A stretch of 64,000 nucleotides of DNA from G963667145 sp963676515 [NCBI: Candidatus Cloacimonadota bacterium]. Its GTDB lineage: Bacteria; Cloacimonadota; Cloacimonadia; G963667145. A program made the position numbers and the translations under genes. Numbering within the stretch: the first letter of the stretch is position 1; each line of letters begins with the position of its first letter. Of this stretch, positions 8,717-17,150 are shown in pieces. Below the pieces are notes generated by a model. That model was given only the letters and a program-made list of their open reading frames with translations. It was not told where the DNA came from and made no database searches. The stretch is from positions 806,001-870,000 of the forward strand of contig OY781061.1 in assembly GCA_963676515.1 (NCBI GenBank), in the 5' to 3' direction.

Positions 8717-9951
8717 ACGACCTCCCAGCCTTTGAAAACTTCATCAACTATTAACAAATAGCGACAATCCAGCCTGCTTTTAAGCTTTTCTTTGCTTACT
8801 CCGTCCAGCGTTATTCCTTGCGTATTGAAAACAGACGAAGACAAGCAAACCACTTTTCCGCTTCCGTTTACTTGCTCCACTATGTCCACAGCAGTCAGAA
8901 GTCCACTCACCGTCACAGAAGTTCCGAAAAAAAAGTTTTTCACTTTCACCACTTCCGTCAAAATATTTGTCTCAACCTCTATTTCCCCGCTTATTTGCTC
9001 GATATATTTAGCGATAGACTCTCCGCAGACGAAAATCAAATCTGTCTGCAAATCTTTTACAAAGCGACAAAACTTTTTTTTTTCTTCTTCCCAGCCAAAA
9101 AGCATCTGTCTTATTAGCCCGATACCGTTTTCCAACTGAGGAAAATCTTGATAGTCATCAAAACTCGGCAAAGGCAAATCCGCCTGCAAAAACATCTCGT
9201 CGGAGCAAAACACATTGGGAAACTTTTGGGCTGTCTCTATGACCTTCTTTGCCTCTTGTGGTGTTAGTTTTCGCAGTGGTGTTAGTCCTTGGCGATATTT
9301 AGTCAAGCCTACAGGAACTATTCCTACAGACTCTGGCTCGAACTTTTGTAAGCCAAGCAATGTCTTTTCAAACACTTCACCATCGTTATATTCTGGCACC
9401 AAGACTATTTGAAAATGAAACCTAATTCCTTGTGAAAAAAGATCTTGCAAAATTGGCTCAATATCTGTCACACCGCTGCCAGCGATCATTTTTTTGCGAA
9501 CTTCTCGATCCAAGGCGTGCACAGAAACATAAAGCGGAGACAGGTTTTGCTCTTTTATCTGCCTTATGTCTTGCGGGGTAATATTAGAAAAAGTAATGAA
9601 ATTGCCATAAATGAAGGAGAAAAGGAAATCGTCGTCCCTGAGGTAAAGAGTGGGTCTCATCCCCTTGGGCAATTGGCGGACGAAACAAAATACGCAATTA
9701 TTTTGGCACTCTCTGCAACGATGTTGATGCGGCACTAAGCCCAAAGGTGTTTGCAAATCCAGCTGGCTTTGCTTCATTTTCCCCTCAGCAGATTTCCACT
9801 CTAAGCAAATTTTAGGGTCTGCACTGTAAAACTGCAAATCGAGAAAATTGTTTATTGCGCTTCCATTGATAAAAAAAACTTCGTCTTCGGGCTGAATGCC
9901 AATCATTGCAGCTGGAGATCCGCTAACAACCTCTTTAATTTTAAGGCTCAT
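8713..9951 (-). CDS. DUF512 radical-SAM-like iron-sulfur protein with N-terminal PDZ
   Basis: A protein of about 412 residues. A short PDZ-like segment ([20 protein letters not shown]) leads into a cysteine cluster [11 protein letters not shown] near residue 85 and the family block [17 protein letters not shown] and GNFITFSN, characteristic of the widespread DUF512 family. The cysteine spacing resembles a radical-SAM iron-sulfur site. The function of the family is not established to my knowledge, and I do not assign one. I choose the ATG at 9951: it lies 10 nt after the upstream stop and begins right at the PDZ. An in-frame TTG at 9975 would overlap the upstream gene. No strong ribosome site is visible for either. 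Confidence 0.85.
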   Translation of the reverse strand: MSLKIKEVVSGSPAAMIGIQPEDEVFFINGSAINNFLDLQFYSADPKICLEWKSAEGKMKQSQLDLQTPLGLVPHQHRCRECQNNCVFCFVRQLPKGMRPTLYLRDDDFLFSFIYGNFITFSNITPQDIRQIKEQNLSPLYVSVHALDREVRKKMIAGSGVTDIEPILQDLFSQGIRFHFQIVLVPEYNDGEVFEKTLLGLQKFEPESVGIVPVGLTKYRQGLTPLRKLTPQEAKKVIETAQKFPNVFCSDEMFLQADLPLPSFDDYQDFPQLENGIGLIRQMLFGWEEEKKKFCRFVKDLQTDLIFVCGESIAKYIEQISGEIEVETNILTEVVKVKNFFFGTSVTVSGLLTAVDIVEQVNGSGKVVCLSSSVFNTQGITLDGVSKEKLKSRLDCRYLLIVDEVFKGWEVV

Positions 9952-9961
9952 TTGACAAATA

Positions 9962-11095
9962 TTACTTGTAGTCAAGCCTTAAGATGGACTCGCTATTCAC
10001 GGTAATCAAACTGCCATTGTACACCAACGGTAAAGATTTTTTATTCGCAAATTTCTTATGCCAGACCTCTCTATTCGAGAGCAAATCTACCGCCATAAAG
10101 TAGCCTCCTACATCTTGAGAGTAAGCATAACTACCCACCACCATCGTCGGCAATTGGATATCTCCACCGCTTTTGATTTTTTTGATGAATTCTCCGTTTC
10201 GCTTGTCCAAAATGTATAAGTAATCGTCGTAAGAACCAACGATAAGTTTATTTTTGTAAATAGACGGTGAGCCTGTCACCCAGTAACCTGTTTTGTAGCT
10301 CCATTTTTCTTTGCCATTATTTACATCCAAGCAGTACACATTGTAATCTCTGCTCCCGATATAAACAGAGCCACCATCTATCACTGGGGCTGTCTCGATG
10401 TAATCTTGCGTCGAGAATTTCCACTTAATCTCACCAGTTACCAAATCGCTCGCATACAAATTCCTATCTCCATACACAACTACGCCGCTTTTTTCGTCTA
10501 TAGAAGGTGAGGTGTAAATTCTGCCGTCCAGCTTTACTTTCCACACCAGCTCGCCATTTTTGCAGTTCAAAGCGTACAAGTAATTATCCCAGCTGCCAAA
10601 ATAGACGATACCGCCATAAACGACTGCGGAAGCTGTGATATAATTATCAGTCTTAAATTTCCAAATAAGCGAACCGTTAGAAGCGTTAATGGCATAAAAA
10701 TGTTTATCGTAACTTCCCACATACACAGTGTTGTTCGCCACTGCAGCACTGGCTGAGTTCCGGCGTTTGGTGCGAAAAACCCAATCACAAACTCCTGAAT
10801 TATAATTTATCGCCATAATGCAATTTTCGTAATCGCTAACTATTATCTTTTCGTTGTATATCACAGGAGAGGAGTAAACCGCTTTGTTTACAGGATATTG
10901 CCACTTTACCAATGATGGTGCTTGCTCTCGCAAAGATTGAGTAAAATAAAAGCCACTTCTGCCCAAATCTGACTGAAACATACTATTCTCACTATTGATT
11001 TCTTGTGAAATGTTGCGGTATTTCCCTTTTATCACATCTTTCCCGCATCCCCACAAAATCAAGGCAATCAAACTTGTTTTAAGCAAAAATTTCAT
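9962..11095 (-). CDS. PQQ-like beta-propeller lipoprotein
   Basis: A 377-residue predicted lipoprotein. The signal peptide has a lipobox around LILWGCG, with Cys at about residue 17. The body consists of about seven repeats of the form (V/I)Y.GS.D.Y.YA(L/I)...G...WK(F/V), the pattern of PQQ-type WD-like propellers such as BamB. BamB assists outer-membrane protein assembly, but many propeller lipoproteins have other roles, so this is a fold assignment only. It overlaps the end of thyX by 17 nt and is followed closely by the DUF512 gene. Confidence 0.85.
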   Translation of the reverse strand: MKFLLKTSLIALILWGCGKDVIKGKYRNISQEINSENSMFQSDLGRSGFYFTQSLREQAPSLVKWQYPVNKAVYSSPVIYNEKIIVSDYENCIMAINYNSGVCDWVFRTKRRNSASAAVANNTVYVGSYDKHFYAINASNGSLIWKFKTDNYITASAVVYGGIVYFGSWDNYLYALNCKNGELVWKVKLDGRIYTSPSIDEKSGVVVYGDRNLYASDLVTGEIKWKFSTQDYIETAPVIDGGSVYIGSRDYNVYCLDVNNGKEKWSYKTGYWVTGSPSIYKNKLIVGSYDDYLYILDKRNGEFIKKIKSGGDIQLPTMVVGSYAYSQDVGGYFMAVDLLSNREVWHKKFANKKSLPLVYNGSLITVNSESILRLDYK

Positions 11096-12452
11096 CTTTT
11101 CCTCCCAGAATTTTCCCAGCCAAAGGTGCTTTCTCTTTTACCAACACATCTATTTTTTTGGCAATCTCTTGTATCTCCCACTGTGCGTGCCTGTCGCCTC
11201 TTAATCTAGAAAAATGGTAAATCTCCCTCAGATTTGCTTTGAATAAAACGGTCGTTTTGTGAGCATTGGTTAAAATGTAATTTCCAAGCCCTTTTTTATA
11301 AGATTCCAGCTCAAGATAAAGCTCATTAGTTTGCTGCATAACTTTGCTTATTTTGTCTTCCATCTGCAAAGAGTTGATTAGCTCCGGTGTAACAAAACCT
11401 TTCTCTGGATGATACCCAGATTTTAGCATGGTCGACATTCTGTGCCTTTTTAGCTGTCCAAAACAACAAGCCGAACAGCAAATCTCAAAAGTAAAATCTG
11501 CCAACTCAAAACCTCTGGGCATCGCAGAATAAAACTTTGCTTTCGCAAATAAAGATGTAAAAATCTTTTCTTTTTCTGAGATACTAGCCTGAGCTAAATA
11601 TTCGTTGCTCTGATGGTAAGAGAACCCTTCATCCAGAAGTAGCCCTTGCAACACCAGATCATCTGGGTTTTCGGAGCAACGCAAAAGTCGCACTTGTTTT
11701 TCACTCGATGTTTGCTTTGGTAAGGCTATCTGCAAAGAGTGTTTGCCAAAGTCATCTGCACTTGTGTAACGAATCAAAGAAGGTGCAATTTTTTTTGCTT
11801 CTTCTTTCAGCTTTTCTCTTAGCTCTTTTGCTTCCCACAAATCTAGCTTATCTAGCCTCACGAGCAATTTTTGTAAGCTTCTAGCGTTAATGGTCATCCC
11901 CATCTGGGTTTGCGTAGAAAGAGATAAAAAATAGCGTGCATCTTCTTTAGCTTTTCCGTATAGTTCTCGTTTACTGCCCGCAAAGTTTTCCGCTTCCAGC
12001 TTTTGCTTCGCTTTTTCATACAACGCAAAATAAAGCTCGTTTTGCTTCTCTATTGTTGAAACAAACTTCTCTTCCAGTGGGCTATTCTTTAGCTCTTGCG
12101 GTAAGTAAAAATCCCCTGCGAGAGTTACATATCTTTGCGATTTCTCGGTGAAAGAAGCTAAGCGACTTCGCTGGATAAACTCTGTCAAATAGCGAGAAAT
12201 ACCGATTAAATCAAAATTGAAAACCGTATGCTCAGCCACAGATGAGTGTCCCATCTCGAAGACGATGCTGTTATTTGAAAGTTTCGCTTTTTCCACATCT
12301 TGGATCGCCTCTTCTCTCAATTTATCAACACTTTTTTTGCTCCTACTGATCCTTGCATAAGCTGCCGAAATCGTCTCAGGGGTACTTTTCTGAGTCTTTT
12401 TCTTACCAATAAGATTTACATCTAAATTGTAACCAGACAAAAGAACTTTCAT
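11079..12452 (-). CDS. thyX: Tandem-domain FAD-dependent thymidylate synthase (ThyX-like)
   Basis: ThyX methylates dUMP to dTMP using FAD and methylenetetrahydrofolate. Typical ThyX is 220-250 residues; this one is 457 and contains two ThyX-like halves. In the first half the signature RHRx7S appears as RSRLASFTEKS (95-105), with Ser for the central His. In the second half RHRMSTMLKS (336-345) keeps RHR but the following Ser is one residue closer. The C-terminal ThyX block is clear in the second half (REIYHFSRLRGDRHAQWEI). Long two-domain ThyX proteins exist in some bacteria, so this may be a family trait. It begins 1 nt after lptB. No thyA is visible in the window, so this may be the sole dTMP route together with the dCMP deaminase at 8.3 kb. 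Confidence 0.85.
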   Translation of the reverse strand: MKVLLSGYNLDVNLIGKKKTQKSTPETISAAYARISRSKKSVDKLREEAIQDVEKAKLSNNSIVFEMGHSSVAEHTVFNFDLIGISRYLTEFIQRSRLASFTEKSQRYVTLAGDFYLPQELKNSPLEEKFVSTIEKQNELYFALYEKAKQKLEAENFAGSKRELYGKAKEDARYFLSLSTQTQMGMTINARSLQKLLVRLDKLDLWEAKELREKLKEEAKKIAPSLIRYTSADDFGKHSLQIALPKQTSSEKQVRLLRCSENPDDLVLQGLLLDEGFSYHQSNEYLAQASISEKEKIFTSLFAKAKFYSAMPRGFELADFTFEICCSACCFGQLKRHRMSTMLKSGYHPEKGFVTPELINSLQMEDKISKVMQQTNELYLELESYKKGLGNYILTNAHKTTVLFKANLREIYHFSRLRGDRHAQWEIQEIAKKIDVLVKEKAPLAGKILGGKDEIFA

Positions 12453-12453
12453 C

Positions 12454-13209
12454 TTAGATTAGTTCCTCTTGTTTATCAAAATTGTGTTGTAAAAAACTAT
12501 TTCCCAAGTAAACTTCTCGTGCCCTTTTATCGTTTACCAATTCTGCTGATGTCCCCGAAAAAAGAATTTTCCCGTCAAAAACGATGTACGCTCGCTGAAC
12601 AATTTTTAATGTTTCGATCACATTATGATCTGTTACCAGCACTCCGATATTTTTTTCGCCCAACTTCTTGATAATATTCTGAATGTCTTCCACGGCTTTG
12701 GGGTCAACCCCTGCAAAAGGCTCATCTAACAACAAGAAAGATGGGTTTGTCACCAACGCTCTGGTTATTTCTAGTTTACGCCTTTCCCCACCAGACAAAG
12801 TATAAGCTTTTTGCTTGCTAAGTTTAGTAAGATCAAGGTCTGCCAAGAGCTCATCTAGCCTTCTTTTTTTTTCCGCTTTAGAAATCTTGAGCATCTCCAA
12901 GATAGCCATCACATTTTGTTCAACGGTAAGATTATGGAAAATAGAAGGCTGCTGTGCAAGATAACCAATGCCCAATCTTGCTCTTTTGTACATGGGTAGA
13001 TGATTGATTAACTTTCCATTGTACAAAATTCTACCTTCGGTAGCTTTTATCAGCCCCAGCACGATGTAAAAAGTGGTCGATTTGCCAGCTCCGTTTGGTC
13101 CCATTATGCCGACACACTCACCTTGGGTAATTCTTACACTGATGTCTCGCAAGACCAGCTTAGACCCATAATACTTTACGATATTCTCAATTCTTATTTC
13201 ATTTTTCAT
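12454..13209 (-). CDS. lptB: LPS export ABC transporter ATPase LptB
   Basis: Cytoplasmic ATPase that drives LptFG-mediated extraction of lipopolysaccharide from the inner membrane. The 251-residue sequence has Walker A GPNGAGKST, the LptB-type Q-loop segment YLAQQPSIF, the signature LSGGERRK, Walker B FLLLDEPFAGVDP and the switch H in VTDHNV. Together these distinguish LptB and its close relatives from other ABC ATPases. It lies 5 nt downstream of lptA; lptFG are not in the window. It is embedded in kdsC-lptC-lptA-lptB, the order widely conserved in LPS-bearing bacteria. Confidence 0.96.
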   Translation of the reverse strand: MKNEIRIENIVKYYGSKLVLRDISVRITQGECVGIMGPNGAGKSTTFYIVLGLIKATEGRILYNGKLINHLPMYKRARLGIGYLAQQPSIFHNLTVEQNVMAILEMLKISKAEKKRRLDELLADLDLTKLSKQKAYTLSGGERRKLEITRALVTNPSFLLLDEPFAGVDPKAVEDIQNIIKKLGEKNIGVLVTDHNVIETLKIVQRAYIVFDGKILFSGTSAELVNDKRAREVYLGNSFLQHNFDKQEELI

Positions 13210-13214
13210 AATTT

Positions 13215-14339
13215 TTAATTACTAAATTTAAAGACGCCTTTCACTTTCTTACTTTTCATCGTCATATATTCCAGCTTTTTATTGTCATTAAGACGCAAAA
13301 GCAAAGTGTCTCCATATATTTTATTCACTGACACCCCCGAACTGTCTTCGTTTATCAAACTAAGAGCCACATTTTCCGTGGCAACAATATCTTTAAGGTT
13401 AGATTCGCAAAAATCTAAATCTACTTTCCCCGAGGTCAACTTATTATCAAAGTTTTTCCCTTCTCCCGAAGGAAAAACTACTTCACAATCTTCTTCAAGA
13501 ACGATATTTTTTATGTTTTTAAAAGATAAATCAGAATAAAAATAAAACCTTTTTGCCTTCGCATTCAATTTTTCGGAGTAAAATTTTGGCTCTCCCAATA
13601 AAATCACTTTTTTTTCTTCGCTCAAATATATCAGCTCTTCGCTTTCTGTCCTGTGATAAGTCGAAAAAGTCTTCACTCCATACATTGCCCTTATTTTGCT
13701 ATATCCATCCAGTATCTCTATCTTCTCCGCAATCAGTTTGGTAGAATCGTCGCTCGTGGAAAAAATTTCGGGGTCGTCCACCAAATAACCTTGCTTCGTT
13801 TTTAAGTTGTAACGCATCTTGCCACAATATATTTTTAATTGCCTTTCTTGATCATAAACCCTTACATCTTTATCTGCTTTCATTTGCCCTGTTTTACGAT
13901 CTATCTCCGCACGATTACAAGAAAAAGTTTTTATTTTATCGCTATTTGTTGTTTCAATTTTTATAAAAACATTGTCTACTAAATAAATTTTGTCTTCTTT
14001 TTTGAAATAAGTTACATCCTCAGCTTTTACTGTGATTGTATCTTTTTTTATCTTCACATTTCCCAAGAGTTGCACTTTCTGTTGGTTTTCGTAAATATTA
14101 GCTCTATCGCCATAAAATTCAATGTCATCATAAAAAAAATGAACATTACCCCTCATCTGAGAAATATTTTCATTGTTGCTTTTTTTTAGTTTAAGAACAT
14201 CAGAGTTAATTATGCTATAGTTTTTTTTATTGTTCCTTACTTTTCTACTTTCTAAACTTTTTACTTTGGCTCCATAGCAAAAACTAACAGATAGAAAAAT
14301 AAAAAAACTAAAAGTTAAGGTTCTCAGTTTCAACCTCAC
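13215..14339 (-). CDS. lptA: LptA/OstA-family periplasmic LPS transport protein
   Basis: Predicted periplasmic bridge protein carrying LPS from LptC to the outer-membrane LptD. A signal peptide ending near residue 23 (FCYGAKV) precedes a long stretch of beta-jellyroll OstA repeats such as MRGNVHFFYDD, YENQQKVQLLGNV and TYFKKEDKIYLVDNVFI. At 374 residues it is about twice the size of E. coli LptA, so it may contain more repeats or a longer bridge. It begins at GTG 14339 with AAGGAG just upstream, inside the last codons of lptC (32-nt overlap). Assignment rests on repeats and position between lptC and lptB. Confidence 0.82.
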   Translation of the reverse strand: MRLKLRTLTFSFFIFLSVSFCYGAKVKSLESRKVRNNKKNYSIINSDVLKLKKSNNENISQMRGNVHFFYDDIEFYGDRANIYENQQKVQLLGNVKIKKDTITVKAEDVTYFKKEDKIYLVDNVFIKIETTNSDKIKTFSCNRAEIDRKTGQMKADKDVRVYDQERQLKIYCGKMRYNLKTKQGYLVDDPEIFSTSDDSTKLIAEKIEILDGYSKIRAMYGVKTFSTYHRTESEELIYLSEEKKVILLGEPKFYSEKLNAKAKRFYFYSDLSFKNIKNIVLEEDCEVVFPSGEGKNFDNKLTSGKVDLDFCESNLKDIVATENVALSLINEDSSGVSVNKIYGDTLLLRLNDNKKLEYMTMKSKKVKGVFKFSN

Positions 14340-14871
14340 CTTCTCCTTTTATGTTGTCTAATTTCGCCGAGTTCAATTCAATATCTGTAAATAAATTTTT
14401 GCCATACATTACATTTTCTCCACGAGTTATTTTTACTTTTTCTTGAGTAAAAACGCTATTATTTGCTAAGTTCCAATAAAGTTTCGTTGTCTCTAGCACG
14501 CCATTTTCGCTCAAGATTTTTACATTACTCCAAGCTTCCAGCATCTTTTTCACTTCGTTAATCTCAGCACTATCCGCTGTCATGGTTGACACTATCCGAT
14601 CGTTATCGTCAAAGGCATAAATCTCTATTTCTTTCGCAAAAATTTGTTTTTTTTTCGCAAACTCTGTTATATGTTTCGCTTTCAAATACCAGTTAATTTT
14701 TTCGTTCTCAAGAGATATTAAAGTAACAGTGTCACTAGTTTTTTCGGGTAATTCGTCTTTACCTTTAAATTTTTTGTTGCGTTTTAGTATGTCTTCACCT
14801 TTTACACAACCCAAAAAAAGAAAACTAAGAAAGAAAACTAGATAAACTTTTGATAAAAATATTTTGTGCAT
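14308..14871 (-). CDS. lptC: LptC-like lipoprotein of the LPS export system
   Basis: A 187-residue protein with an N-terminal hydrophobic segment ending in LFLGC, a lipobox. It is followed by an LptC/OstA-like beta-rich domain with blocks INWYLKAKHITEF, SAEINEVKKML and ITRGENVMYGKNLF. LptC normally is a single-pass inner-membrane protein receiving LPS from LptFG; here the lipobox suggests a lipid anchor instead. It overlaps kdsC upstream by 47 nt and lptA downstream by 32 nt. Confidence 0.82.
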   Translation of the reverse strand: MHKIFLSKVYLVFFLSFLFLGCVKGEDILKRNKKFKGKDELPEKTSDTVTLISLENEKINWYLKAKHITEFAKKKQIFAKEIEIYAFDDNDRIVSTMTADSAEINEVKKMLEAWSNVKILSENGVLETTKLYWNLANNSVFTQEKVKITRGENVMYGKNLFTDIELNSAKLDNIKGEGEVETENLNF

Positions 14872-15358
14872 TTTCTAGCTCTTCTTTGGAATTCAAAATG
14901 TAATCTATTACCTCTCTTACACAACCTTTGCCTCCACCTTTATTGCAAACATAATCGACTTTATCAAGAAGAAATTCGTTTGCATCAGCAGGACAAACAC
15001 TAAAATTTGCCTTGGTTAGGCATTGATAGTCATTCAAATCATCTCCAACATAAGCTATATTTTCCCAAGATAAACCTAATTCTTCTTTAAGCTTCTTTAA
15101 AACCTTTAACTTATCTCTTACCGCTTGGAACAAATATTTTATTTTCAAATCTTTACATCTTTTTGCCAAGGCTTCGCTTTCTTTACCTGTAATTATCGCC
15201 ACGGTATATCCAATTTGTTGGAACATCGCTATACCTAAACCGTCTTTGGTATTAAAACATTTTATCTTTTCGGGAAATCCATAATAAAAGAAACCTGGAG
15301 AAAGAACTCCATCGCAATCAAGAACCAATAGCTTAATTTTGTTTACTTTACTTTGCAT
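14825..15358 (-). CDS. kdsC: 3-deoxy-manno-octulosonate-8-phosphate phosphatase
   Basis: HAD-family phosphatase producing KDO, the inner-core sugar of LPS. The 177-residue, capless sequence is typical of KdsC. Motif I LVLDCDGVLSPG carries the nucleophile D14 and acid/base D16. TKDGLGI follows, motif II is AIITGKES, and motif III/IV is YVGDDLND with CPADAN. It overlaps def upstream by 16 nt. KdsC presence implies that the organism makes a KDO-containing LPS or LOS. Confidence 0.95.
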   Translation of the reverse strand: MQSKVNKIKLLVLDCDGVLSPGFFYYGFPEKIKCFNTKDGLGIAMFQQIGYTVAIITGKESEALAKRCKDLKIKYLFQAVRDKLKVLKKLKEELGLSWENIAYVGDDLNDYQCLTKANFSVCPADANEFLLDKVDYVCNKGGGKGCVREVIDYILNSKEELENAQNIFIKSLSSFLS

Positions 15359-15855
15359 TTTAATTTATCCAATTTGTTCTTAATTTTCAATAAGTCTAGT
15401 TTATCTAAATAATCTACAAAAAGTTTCCCTTCTAAGTGGTCATTTTCATGTTGGATAGCTACAGCCAACAATCCTTCTGCTTTTATGGTGAATTTTTTGC
15501 CATCAATTCCGAGTGCTTCCGCTTCTACATATTCAGCCCTAGGAACATCTGCATATATTCCTGGAACACTCAAGCATCCCTCTTCTCCTATATTTTTACC
15601 CACTAATTTTAAAATCTTAGGATTTATAAAAACTTTGAGATCATTTTTTTTAGAACTTATATCTATAATGAACAACCTCAAATTTTTCCCTACCTGCGGA
15701 GCAGCCAAACCTACTCCGCTATTATTATACATCGTAACGCTCATATCTTCTATCAAATTAGTAATATAATCGTCTATCTTTTCTATTTTTACACTGGTTT
15801 CCCGTAAAGATTCTTGCCCATAAACAACGATAGGGAATCTATTTTTGATTTTCAT
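15343..15855 (-). CDS. def: Peptide deformylase
   Basis: Metalloenzyme removing the formyl group from nascent proteins. All three family motifs are seen in the 170-residue sequence: GVGLAAPQVG, EEGCLSVPG (metal-ligand Cys) and QHENDHLEG (HExxH). It overlaps yajC upstream by 17 nt and kdsC downstream by 16 nt, continuing the chain of overlapping genes. Confidence 0.97.
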   Translation of the reverse strand: MKIKNRFPIVVYGQESLRETSVKIEKIDDYITNLIEDMSVTMYNNSGVGLAAPQVGKNLRLFIIDISSKKNDLKVFINPKILKLVGKNIGEEGCLSVPGIYADVPRAEYVEAEALGIDGKKFTIKAEGLLAVAIQHENDHLEGKLFVDYLDKLDLLKIKNKLDKLKCKVK

Positions 15856-16150
15856 TTTCTCCAGTTTTTAATATTTTTGTAGCTATTGTTGATTTAAAAA
15901 AATCAATTTTAACATTGTCACTAACTTTTATAGTAACAATATTTTTATCTGCTTTTATATTAGCTACAACTCCATTTATTCCGCCATTAGTTATAACTTT
16001 ATCTCCAATCTTAAGCTCTTCAAGCATCGTGTTGTGCTCTTTTTGCCTTTTCTTTTGTGGCCTTATTATCAAAAACCAAATTATTACAATCATCGCCACG
16101 AAAGGCAACAACCCAAGCATGCTTTGTTGAGCTAAAAATAAATAGTTCAT
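15839..16150 (-). CDS. yajC: Preprotein translocase accessory subunit YajC
   Basis: A 103-residue single-pass inner-membrane protein of the Sec-DF-YajC complex. The transmembrane segment (about 13-29, LLPFVAMIVIIWFLIIRP) is followed by the family block RPQKKRQKEHNTMLEEL and then GDKVITNGGINGVV. It lies 12 nt after the parvulin lipoprotein gene. No secD or secF is in the window. Confidence 0.95.
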   Translation of the reverse strand: MNYLFLAQQSMLGLLPFVAMIVIIWFLIIRPQKKRQKEHNTMLEELKIGDKVITNGGINGVVANIKADKNIVTIKVSDNVKIDFFKSTIATKILKTGENENQK

Positions 16151-16162
16151 ATTTTCTCCTGT

Positions 16163-16930
16163 TTAATTATATTTTAGATTTATTTCGACTTTATTGTTTC
16201 TTTTTAATTTTTCTAATTCTTGTTTTAGTAAGTTTTCTCTGTTTTTCTTTATTAAAATCTCTTGTATTTTATCTTTTACTTGATCAAAGCTAAGTTGCAT
16301 CTTAAAATCTTTTCTATCATACCATCTTCCTATTACATAGCCATCTGGCACATCTATCCACAAATATTTGTTTCTTTCGGAATTTATGAGTTTTTCCCAG
16401 ACTATATCTTTTATGCTGTTTTTGTCTACAAATCCAGTATAACCTCCATTTTTTCCATAAATATCTTCTGAAAATTGCTTTGCTAAATCACTAAACTTAA
16501 CGCCTACATTTTGCGATATTTTATTTATAATTACATCTTTTTTCTTTTTATTAGAGACATAAATTTTTTGAAACTTATATTTTGTAATTGTTTTATAAAA
16601 ATTTTGGTAGTTTGCGTTGTAATAATCAAGCAATTCTTTCTTTTCAATCTTCTTACTTTTAAGCAAGTTAGAAATAAAATAATTTGCTTTTACTTTGTCT
16701 TTATAATTTATAGTTTTCAATTTAATTAACTCATTATCTTTTACAGAACTTGCAAAAAGTTTCATTTTAACCCATTCATTAATAAACTTTTCTTGATTTT
16801 CTTTTTCAATATTTAGTGTATGTAAATCTTCTTGTGTTAATTTATTGTTATTTACTTTAGCTAAAATTTGCCCAGAATCAAAACACCCCGTTAAAAAAAA
16901 AGGGATAAAAAATAAGAGAAATTTCATCAT
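16163..16930 (-). CDS. Parvulin-type peptidyl-prolyl isomerase lipoprotein (SurA/PrsA-like)
   Basis: A 255-residue lysine-rich protein with a lipobox FFLTGC (Cys about residue 16). An N-terminal chaperone-like helical segment is followed by a parvulin region (about 118-175) with KYKFQKIYV, FSDLAKQFSED and GGYTGFVDK, the latter matching the GG-G-F pattern of rotamases. It probably assists folding of envelope proteins at a membrane surface. It is the gene immediately beyond the candidate replication origin and is exceptionally AT-rich. Confidence 0.82.
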   Translation of the reverse strand: MMKFLLFFIPFFLTGCFDSGQILAKVNNNKLTQEDLHTLNIEKENQEKFINEWVKMKLFASSVKDNELIKLKTINYKDKVKANYFISNLLKSKKIEKKELLDYYNANYQNFYKTITKYKFQKIYVSNKKKKDVIINKISQNVGVKFSDLAKQFSEDIYGKNGGYTGFVDKNSIKDIVWEKLINSERNKYLWIDVPDGYVIGRWYDRKDFKMQLSFDQVKDKIQEILIKKNRENLLKQELEKLKRNNKVEINLKYN

Positions 16931-17150
16931 GTATCATATCCTTATTACTAATTACTATTTTATTATTTAAAATTAGAAGTAGTAGGGTTTGTTTATTTGT
17001 GTTTTGTCACCTTAATCTACTTTTAAATATATTTTTATATATGTGTCTAATTTGTGGGTTTTTTATTTATATGTCATTTGTCTTTTTTATTTTTTTTATT
17101 TTATACACTTTTACACATTGATTTGGTTTAGTTTTACACAGAGTGTTTTT
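16931..17150. other. Candidate chromosomal origin (oriC) next to dnaA
   Basis: This 220-nt non-coding stretch adjoins the 3' end of dnaA. It contains two exact TTWTNCACA DnaA boxes (17109-17117 and 17132-17140, both TTTTACACA). Two more sites have one mismatch: TTATACACT at 17101-17109, and TTAGACACA on the minus strand at 17050-17042. Next to them (about 16940-17100) is very AT-rich sequence that could serve as an unwinding element. Origins commonly flank dnaA. Against it, gene orientation does not switch here but at about 23 kb. No gene is visible in the stretch. Confidence 0.5.
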
